The notes beneath the pieces were generated by a model that was not told the origin of the DNA, ran no database searches, and was given only the letters and a program-made list of their open reading frames with translations. A stretch of 6,008 nt of DNA, from the NCBI GenBank assembly GCA_031258335.1, contig JAIRMY010000117.1, forward strand, positions 1 through 6,008. Direction: 5' to 3'. A program made the translations under genes and the position numbers. The stretch's first letter is position 1. Each line of letters opens with the position of its first letter. The stretch comes from Spirochaetaceae bacterium (GTDB lineage Bacteria; Spirochaetota; Spirochaetia; Treponematales; Breznakiellaceae). Of this stretch, positions 6,005-6,008 are shown piece by piece.

Positions 6005-6008
6005 TGAA

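Overview
The window holds three intact or window-truncated genes and, between them, a stretch of about 1.2 kb of decaying sequence. GC content looks moderate to high. The organism is most likely a bacterium, tentatively a spirochaete of the Treponema type. That placement rests on the wording of the Mfd protein (C-terminal GLKEKSEFIREKL, central RSFFGNINYMKEEF) and on an Rpn/PD-(D/E)XK transposase gene of a kind common in those genomes. It comes from memory of families, not from a search.

Layout: (1) 1-537, plus strand: the 3' part of an Ogg2-type 8-oxoguanine DNA glycosylase/lyase, cut by the window edge. (2) 566-1204, plus strand: complete hisB (imidazoleglycerol-phosphate dehydratase), 28 nt downstream of the glycosylase and probably co-transcribed with it. 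A GC hairpin follows the stop. (3) 1205-2437: a degenerate zone. It contains heptanucleotide ATGAGGA repeat arrays, an Rpn-family nuclease/transposase gene on the minus strand broken into N- and C-terminal pieces, and the start of an RlmK-like SAM-dependent methyltransferase gene that has an in-frame TAG and then loses homology. (4) 2438-5953, minus strand: complete mfd (transcription-repair coupling factor, 1171 aa), with a sigma70-like promoter just upstream.

Functionally, the two flanking repair genes (8-oxoG excision; transcription-coupled repair) and the histidine gene are ordinary chromosomal housekeeping. The hisB side and the mfd side converge on the decaying zone. The methyltransferase start overlaps the mfd stop as ATGA, so mfd probably once headed a two-gene operon whose second gene has been destroyed. 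I see no convincing undescribed system. The points worth a second look are the methyltransferase relic, the segment that replaced the catalytic centre of the Rpn gene, the matching heptamer arrays either side of the Rpn C-terminal fragment, and a 22-bp match between mfd and the relic.
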